From Betaproteobacteria bacterium (GTDB taxonomy: Bacteria; Pseudomonadota; Gammaproteobacteria; Burkholderiales; SG8-41), in NCBI GenBank assembly GCA_025356695.1, contig JANXSE010000159.1, positions 1 to 10,342 on the forward strand: a stretch of DNA of 10,342 nucleotides. Reading direction: 5' to 3'. Positions within the stretch are counted from its first letter, which is position 1, and every line of letters begins with the position of its first letter. The notes under the pieces are model-generated. The model ran no database searches. It had not been told where the DNA came from and saw only the letters and a program-made list of their open reading frames with translations. The position numbers were made by a program, and so were the translations under genes. Of this stretch, positions 4,623-10,342 are shown piece by piece.

Positions 4623-6638
4623 CTATCGCCCAAACCGCTTCGCCGTCTCCGCACTCTTCGCCCGTGCAATCAGCAAATCCGCATCCTCACGCAACAGCAG
4701 GCGTTCGGCGACCAGCTTTTCCGTCGCTGCGGTAAATTGTTTGACGTAACCGGCGTGATCGCCGTAGCGTTCTTCGAGTGAGGGGCGCGGATCGTTTTTG
4801 GCTGCGCGCTCGGCGCGCGTGGCGGCGAAGGGCGCATACGTGCCGTCGCGGTCGCAGAGTTCGCCTTCGGGATGCGGCTTCGCATATTCGTTCCAGCCGG
4901 TGTGGGTGGCGAGCGGCACGGCGATTTCCGGCAACTGGATGCCGGCGATCTCGTTGCCGTCGGCGTTGATCTGCGTAATCAGTGTCGGGTAGCGCACGTC
5001 GAACACCGGTTTGACCCAGTCGCTGAGCACGCCCTGTTCGTTGATGCGACTGGCGACCTTGATGCCGGGAATGGCGGGGAATTTGTAGGCCTCGACGGTG
5101 GTAAAGGTTTTGTCTTTGAGCGTCGGCGTGCGCGTGGCGGGCGGCGCTGTGCCGGCGCTCCATTCGTCGAGCGCGATCAGGAGAGCGCGTTGCGCCGGTG
5201 TCGGGCTCTGCGGGTTGCGCGGGTTGACGCACTGGCCGCGCGTCGGCGATTGCCAGGCGGCGCCGGCGTGCTGAGTGCCGGCAAACAGATAGGCGCGCGC
5301 ATTCGGCGGCAGTTGCAGGTCCTGCTGGCCGAGCGGATCGGTGACGGTCAATGACGCGCCCTTCTGCCAGTACTCGGTCGAGGTGTTAGTTTCCATCCAC
5401 AGCGGATCGAAGCCATCGTTGCGCAGCATGCTGTCGGTTTTGCCGGTGACCGGGTCGGTCACGCGCGCGGCCGAAAACGGAAACACGTTTTCCGGAAACG
5501 TGTGGTCTTCGTGCTGCGTGCTGGTGCGGTTGGGCTGGCCGAATTCGTAATTGAGAAACACGCCGCCGGCGCCGGCGGTGTGCGCGTAGACGCCGTCGAA
5601 AACCTTGCGCGCCGATTCGTCCTGATTGAAACCGAGGTAGACGAAATCGCGCAGGAAGCGCCCGCTTTGCGAGGCGCCGAAGGCGAGCGTGCCGGTGATG
5701 CCCTTGAGCGGGCTGGCGTTGCCCTTCGCATCGCTGCTGCCGGCACGCAGAAATGAAATCAGATCGCGCGTGGCGGCCAGCCCGACGCCGAGCACACGCG
5801 GGTCTTTCGCCTTGTAGTGGAATTCGTAAATCACGCCGTGTTCCGGATTGGTGCCGGCCGGCAGTAATTCAATCGCGCGCGCATTGGCATAAGCCCAGCG
5901 CGCGGCCGGGATTTCGACTCGCGCATCTTTTTCGCCGCGGCGCATGGTCAGGCGCGCTTCGCTTTGATCGAGTGTCGCCGCATCGTAATAGAGTTTCAGC
6001 AGTTGCTTGCGCGGCGGCTCGCCGGGTTTGGGTGGGTCGGCACGTTCGCGCGTTGCAGTGATGATTTCGTCGCGGATCGCGCGCACGATCGGTTTGCCGT
6101 TGTCGCTGGCAATGACGGCGCTCATCGACATGCCGTTGGATGCGCGCGGCGCTTCCGAATCCCAGCCGCTCCACACCAGCGTGTAGCCGCGGCGCAGGAA
6201 CAAACCGTTGCCGGCATCTTCGGCATTTTTCGGATCGTTGGCCGAAGCGACGGACTTGGGTCGCCCGTCCATCAGCCGCCAGTGGATGACTTTGCGGCCG
6301 CGGTTGGTGACGTCGTAAATCAGCCTGTGATTGCCGCGCGCGGCGTCGGCCGGGCGCAGCAGAAAAAAATCCGCTTCGTATTCGACGCGCCCGCGCGCGT
6401 TGCGCGGCGCTTTGTCGAGGTTGACGATGACCTGGTTGCGCGCGTCGGCCGGATCGAGTTCGCCCTTGAACGTGCCGCGCACGCGCTCGTAGGTGCCGCT
6501 GTCGCCGAAAGCGGCGCCGTTGGCGAAAGGTTCGACAGCAACGGTATTGATCTCAGTGACGACCGCAGACGCCGGCGCTGCGAAGCACGCGAATGCAAAA
6601 GCGAATGACAATACACAACGCTGCGCGGATTTGAGCAC
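4623..6638 (-). CDS. Large exported alpha/beta hydrolase-domain protein
   Basis: A 671-residue protein of the alpha/beta hydrolase-domain type often annotated only as such (Pfam Abhydrolase_10-like, from memory). A Sec signal peptide is clear: MLKSAQRC, a hydrophobic run, then PASA with cleavage near residue 25. It should act in the periplasm or outside the cell. The likely nucleophile is S323 in LAFGASQSGRFLRDF, a Gly-x-Ser-x-Ser elbow. Candidate catalytic histidines include H457 (AGTQHAG) and H579 (ATHTGWNEY); the acid is not assigned. An N-terminal beta-rich region (about 26-270) precedes the hydrolase core. The substrate is unknown; an ester is the general expectation. The start is GTG at 6638 with GGGGGAA six bases upstream. 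It lies 47 bases after the small gene at 6686-6949 and 28 bases before the nuclease-like gene, so the four leftward genes may share a transcript. Confidence 0.85.
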   Translation of the reverse strand: MLKSAQRCVLSFAFAFACFAAPASAVVTEINTVAVEPFANGAAFGDSGTYERVRGTFKGELDPADARNQVIVNLDKAPRNARGRVEYEADFFLLRPADAARGNHRLIYDVTNRGRKVIHWRLMDGRPKSVASANDPKNAEDAGNGLFLRRGYTLVWSGWDSEAPRASNGMSMSAVIASDNGKPIVRAIRDEIITATRERADPPKPGEPPRKQLLKLYYDAATLDQSEARLTMRRGEKDARVEIPAARWAYANARAIELLPAGTNPEHGVIYEFHYKAKDPRVLGVGLAATRDLISFLRAGSSDAKGNASPLKGITGTLAFGASQSGRFLRDFVYLGFNQDESARKVFDGVYAHTAGAGGVFLNYEFGQPNRTSTQHEDHTFPENVFPFSAARVTDPVTGKTDSMLRNDGFDPLWMETNTSTEYWQKGASLTVTDPLGQQDLQLPPNARAYLFAGTQHAGAAWQSPTRGQCVNPRNPQSPTPAQRALLIALDEWSAGTAPPATRTPTLKDKTFTTVEAYKFPAIPGIKVASRINEQGVLSDWVKPVFDVRYPTLITQINADGNEIAGIQLPEIAVPLATHTGWNEYAKPHPEGELCDRDGTYAPFAATRAERAAKNDPRPSLEERYGDHAGYVKQFTAATEKLVAERLLLREDADLLIARAKSAETAKRFGR

Positions 6639-6685
6639 GTTGAATTCCCCCGGTGGACCGGCGCGAGACGCTGGCGCCGGAATTG

Positions 6686-6949
6686 TTATTTCAGATTTTC
6701 GAGATTGAGGACCAGCATGTCGAGCTGGTCGTAGAGCAGGGCGTATTCGTCCTTGCCGCCGGTGAGTTCGAGGCAGCGCCGCATGCGCGCGATGAGATCG
6801 GCGGGCTTGAGGGCGGCGGTGTCGGTCAGCAGCTTGACGATGTCGGCGAGGCCGGCGGCCTCGGCGAATTTCTTAAGCTCGGGGATTTTTGCCTCGATTT
6901 CCGGGCGGCTCATGTTGGTGCTGAACTTCATGGTCGAATCGAAACTCAT
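6686..6949 (-). CDS. Small helical hypothetical protein (87 aa)
   Basis: I do not recognise the family. The 87-residue product is soluble and predicted largely helical, with amphipathic stretches such as PEIEAKIPELKKFAEAAGLADIVKLL and a leucine-rich C-terminus (YDQLDMLVLNLENLK). One cysteine is present and there is no signal peptide. The ATG at 6949 is preceded by a strong GGAGGAA six bases upstream. That favours it over a longer reading from 7045, which would run through the candidate promoter. It is divergent from ettA and is the first gene of the leftward run, 47 bases before the exported hydrolase. Its coding-like composition and strong ribosome site support a real gene; its function cannot be stated. 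Confidence 0.75.
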   Translation of the reverse strand: MSFDSTMKFSTNMSRPEIEAKIPELKKFAEAAGLADIVKLLTDTAALKPADLIARMRRCLELTGGKDEYALLYDQLDMLVLNLENLK

Positions 6950-7004
6950 GCCGGCTTCCTCCGTTTTTATGCCGCGGGCGACCGCCGCAGGGTGTTGAAA
7001 CAGG

Positions 7005-7032
7005 ATTATGCCGTATGGGCTGGCGCCATCAA
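7005..7032 (-). promoter_or_regulatory. Candidate sigma70-type promoter for the leftward four-gene run
   Basis: On the minus strand, TTGATG (7032-7027) and CATAAT (7010-7005) are separated by 16 bases. They match the consensus boxes at four and five of six positions. The -10 box ends 55 bases before the ATG at 6949, which has GGAGGAA in between. The assignment rests on motif and position only. Confidence 0.4.
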
Positions 7033-7061
7033 GTGCATATGACACGTTTTGGCCTGGATGG

Positions 7062-7091
7062 CTGACGGGATACCCCGCCTTCCGCTATGAT
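7062..7091 (+). promoter_or_regulatory. Candidate sigma70-type promoter for ettA
   Basis: CTGACG (7062-7067) and TATGAT (7086-7091) lie 18 bases apart and match the consensus at four and five of six positions. Transcription would begin near 7098, giving a leader of about 20 bases before the ATG at 7119. The leader has no strong Shine-Dalgarno; only a GGG near 7108-7110. Confidence 0.4.
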
Positions 7092-7118
7092 TGCGTTCCA
7101 TTTCCCCGGGTACTCAAC

Positions 7119-8780
<1,662 letters not shown>

Positions 8781-8803
8781 CGGTCGCAGCCACCGCGCAA
8801 ATA

Positions 8804-8837
8804 AAAACGCCGGAGCGTTACCGCCCCGGCGTTTTTT
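8804..8837. terminator. Bidirectional intrinsic terminator between ettA and the FKBP gene
   Basis: A perfect 10-bp stem, AAAACGCCGG (8804-8813) and CCGGCGTTTT (8826-8835), with a 12-base loop. A T-run follows on the plus strand (8832-8837), and the complementary A-run at 8803-8807 gives a U-tract on the minus strand. It sits between convergent stops at 8780 and 8852 and can serve both. Confidence 0.9.
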
Positions 8838-8851
8838 GTCGCTGTCCGGAT

Positions 8852-9193
8852 TTAAATCGCGAGCAGTTCGACTTCAAACACCAGTGTGGCGTTCGGCGGA
8901 ATCACGCCGCCGGCGCCGCGCGTGCCGTAGCCGAGTTCCGGCGGAATCGTCAGCTTGCGTTTGCCGCCGACCTTCATGCCGGCGACACCTTCATCCCAGC
9001 CTTTGATGACCTGGCCCTGGCCAAGGCCGAAGACGAACGGGTCGTCACGGTCCTTGCTCGAGTCGAATTTAGTGCCGTTGGTGAGCCAGCCCGTGTAATG
9101 CACGGTGACATGGTGGCCGGCGGCCGCTTCGTCGCCGTCGCCGACGACGAGTTCTTCATAGACGAGGCCGGAGGCGGTGGTGGTGGCGGGCAT
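8852..9193 (-). CDS. FKBP-type peptidyl-prolyl cis-trans isomerase
   Basis: A 113-residue single-domain FKBP that speeds cis-trans isomerisation at proline and so helps protein folding. Family motifs run the whole length: [18 protein letters not shown] (29-46), [20 protein letters not shown] (50-69), [19 protein letters not shown] (72-90) and [14 protein letters not shown] (98-111). Pocket residues that are normally conserved are present, including Y33, F43, D44, V62, I63, W66 and Y89. There is no signal peptide and no inserted chaperone flap, so it is a minimal cytoplasmic form like small bacterial FKBPs. The start is the ATG at 9193 with AAAGGA five bases upstream. An in-frame ATG at 9223 would add ten residues ahead of this site and is less likely. 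It converges on ettA and shares its terminator. Confidence 0.95.
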   Translation of the reverse strand: MPATTTASGLVYEELVVGDGDEAAAGHHVTVHYTGWLTNGTKFDSSKDRDDPFVFGLGQGQVIKGWDEGVAGMKVGGKRKLTIPPELGYGTRGAGGVIPPNATLVFEVELLAI

Positions 9194-9540
9194 GATGATC
9201 CTTTCGTGGAGGGAAAAATGCAAAGCGGCGAATGTCCTTCATCGCGGCGGCGCTGTCAATCCGCGCCGGCAATCCGGGGCGGGAAACCTTGCGTTTGCGC
9301 GCTTTTTGCGCAAATCGCCGCAGTGGGTTAAAGTCCGCGCCGCCACACCATTATCCTGGTGACGCAGACGGGCGGCCGTTTCTACTCCATCGCCTGCTGT
9401 TTTTCCCGATGTCTTCAATTTGTCGCAGTGCCTTTGCGTCGCGCCTTGCGTGCGATGCGTCGTCGCTTGTCGATTCTGGTCCTGCTTCCGGCCGCCAGTG
9501 GCATGGCGCCGGTCAACGTACGAAGAATGAAGGAAAGACC
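9194..9540. other. Noncoding divergent spacer between the FKBP and zinc-ribbon genes
   Basis: No supported gene. The frame upstream of the zinc-ribbon gene is open back to 9232, but its translation looks random. Seen here: a 10-bp palindrome TTTGCGCAAA (9305-9314), a TTGACA on the minus strand (9259-9254) that could be a -35 box for the FKBP gene but lacks a good -10 partner, and a short repeat CACCA/TGGTG (9346-9361). A regulator site at the palindrome is possible but unproven. Confidence 0.5.
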
Positions 9541-9804
9541 ATGAGTGAAACCCAGGCAGTCGCCAAAGTGACGACCGATCTGACATGCTGGAGCTGCGGC
9601 GAAGAGTCGCTGAAGGAACAAGTCGAGGCGGTTGATCCGAACGCCTTCCGTCCGGCCAACGCGATTATCACCGCCATCATGCAATCGAAATGCACGAAGT
9701 GCGGCGCTCAGTCGATCAACGCGGCGCAGGCGCACGTTAACAAGATCAACGCACGCAAAAGCCGCAAGGCGTTTATCAAGGAATCAAATCGTAATTCGGC
9801 TTGA
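9541..9804 (+). CDS. Small zinc-ribbon-like protein (87 aa)
   Basis: I do not recognise a named family. The 87-residue product has two Cys-x-x-Cys knuckles, CWSCG (16-20) and CTKCG (51-55), the usual ligands of a four-cysteine zinc ribbon. The 31-residue spacer between them includes FRPANAIITAIMQSK, which reads like a helix. The C-terminal third is basic (INARKSRKAFIKESNRNSA), which could suit nucleic-acid or ribosome contact; that is inference. The ATG at 9541 has AAGGA six bases upstream, a strong reason to choose it over earlier starts in the same open frame. The stop lies 12 bases from the stop of the convergent amidase gene. A 6-bp inverted repeat (TTGAGC at 9801-9806, GCTCAA at 9820-9825) spans both stops and may weakly separate the two transcripts. 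Confidence 0.8.
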   Translation: MSETQAVAKVTTDLTCWSCGEESLKEQVEAVDPNAFRPANAIITAIMQSKCTKCGAQSINAAQAHVNKINARKSRKAFIKESNRNSA

Positions 9805-9816
9805 GCGTTTTTCGCT

Positions 9817-10342
9817 TCAGCTCAACGCACGCCATGCCCACCGCGCCGCGCTGAACAGCGCGCGGTCGTCGTTGCGGCGCGCGATGAGCTGCATCCCGAT
9901 CGGCAGGCCGAGCGGGCCCTTGAACAGCGGCAGCGTTACCGCCGGCACGTGCATCGAAGTCCACAGCACGCACAGCGCGGCGTTGCCGGTTTTGTTGAGC
10001 CCGACTGGCGCTTCGCCGCTGGCCGGCGCATTGAGCAGCACGTCGTATTGATCGAACACCGGGTTGAGCAGCCCGCGGCAGCGGGCCATCAGTTCGCGCG
10101 CCTCGCGATAGTGGTCGAAACTGCACGACAGGCCGTCCTTGATGCGGTTGTTGCGCAGCGTCTCGCTGATCTGATCCCAGTGGTTTTCGATTTCCCAGGT
10201 GAAGTTGCGCGAGAACTCGAAACTCGACACCCAGCGGTGCGCGTCTTCGACGCGTTCGAAGTCGGCGGGCAGCGCTACGTCTTCGACTTTGGCGCCGGCG
10301 CGCGCGAGCCGTACGGCAGCGTCTTCGATCAGCGACTGCGTG
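9817..10342 (-). CDS. Amidase-signature family enzyme, C-terminal part (runs off right edge)
   Basis: The last 174 or so codons of an amidase-signature hydrolase; the gene enters from beyond base 10342. Family members hydrolyse carboxamides through a Ser-cisSer-Lys triad. That triad lies in the missing N-terminal part, so activity cannot be judged. The visible C-terminus is typical: an alternating stretch LARAGAKVEDVALP, a helical segment with FDQYDVLLNAPASGEAP, and the closing block LWTSMHVPAVTLPLF then GLPIGMQLIARRNDDRALF. The frame is open with family-like sequence from 10342 to the TGA at 9819. The substrate (simple amide, Glu-tRNA or other) is not shown. No GatB or GatC gene is visible nearby, and the ending fits a stand-alone amidase better than GatA; this is a judgement from memory. 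Confidence 0.88.
   Translation of the reverse strand, partial: TQSLIEDAAVRLARAGAKVEDVALPADFERVEDAHRWVSSFEFSRNFTWEIENHWDQISETLRNNRIKDGLSCSFDHYREARELMARCRGLLNPVFDQYDVLLNAPASGEAPVGLNKTGNAALCVLWTSMHVPAVTLPLFKGPLGLPIGMQLIARRNDDRALFSAARWAWRALS

Noticed and set aside
4595..4669. An upstream start for the nuclease-like gene at 4669
   Set aside because: It would overlap the hydrolase gene by 47 bases and add an Arg-rich stretch; AAGGA is well placed before 4594.
9232..9540. A longer N-terminus for the zinc-ribbon gene
   Set aside because: The translation looks random and no ribosome site precedes 9232, while AAGGA sits six bases before the ATG at 9541.

Overview
The window is chromosomal DNA from a GC-rich Gram-negative bacterium, most likely a betaproteobacterium or a related gammaproteobacterium. 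The pointers are a proteobacterial-type EttA, a periplasmic two-heme cytochrome c of the c4/c5 type, a free-standing bacterial hemerythrin, GTAG-headed REP-like palindromes and a divergent UvrA N-terminus. The species cannot be fixed from sequence alone.

Layout, left to right. A leftward UvrA-type gene runs off the left edge (1-654). A rightward hemerythrin gene follows (787-1368). It faces two leftward genes: a secreted two-heme cytochrome c (1479-2471) and an EamA/DMT membrane transporter (2566-3435). Next is a spacer of about 190 bases with three REP-like palindromes, two of them an inverted pair. Then comes a leftward run of four closely spaced genes, read from right to left. They are a small helical protein (6949-6686), a large exported alpha/beta hydrolase (6638-4623), a PD-(D/E)XK nuclease-like protein (4594-4001) and an orphan 119-residue protein (3986-3627). 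The last two are clearly AT-richer than the rest and look acquired. A divergent promoter region separates this run from rightward ettA (7119-8780). EttA shares a bidirectional terminator with a leftward FKBP prolyl isomerase (8852-9193). After a spacer of about 350 bases come a small rightward zinc-ribbon-like gene (9541-9804) and the C-terminal part of a leftward amidase-signature enzyme (9817 to the right edge).

Most of the window is housekeeping or ordinary accessory DNA: DNA repair, translation control, protein folding, electron transfer and transport. The part most likely to hold something undescribed is the low-GC cassette at about 3627-4594. It pairs a PD-(D/E)XK fold with an orphan partner behind near-identical translation starts, and a REP palindrome lies directly after its last stop codon. 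A defence or mobile-DNA role is a guess; nothing in the sequence proves it.
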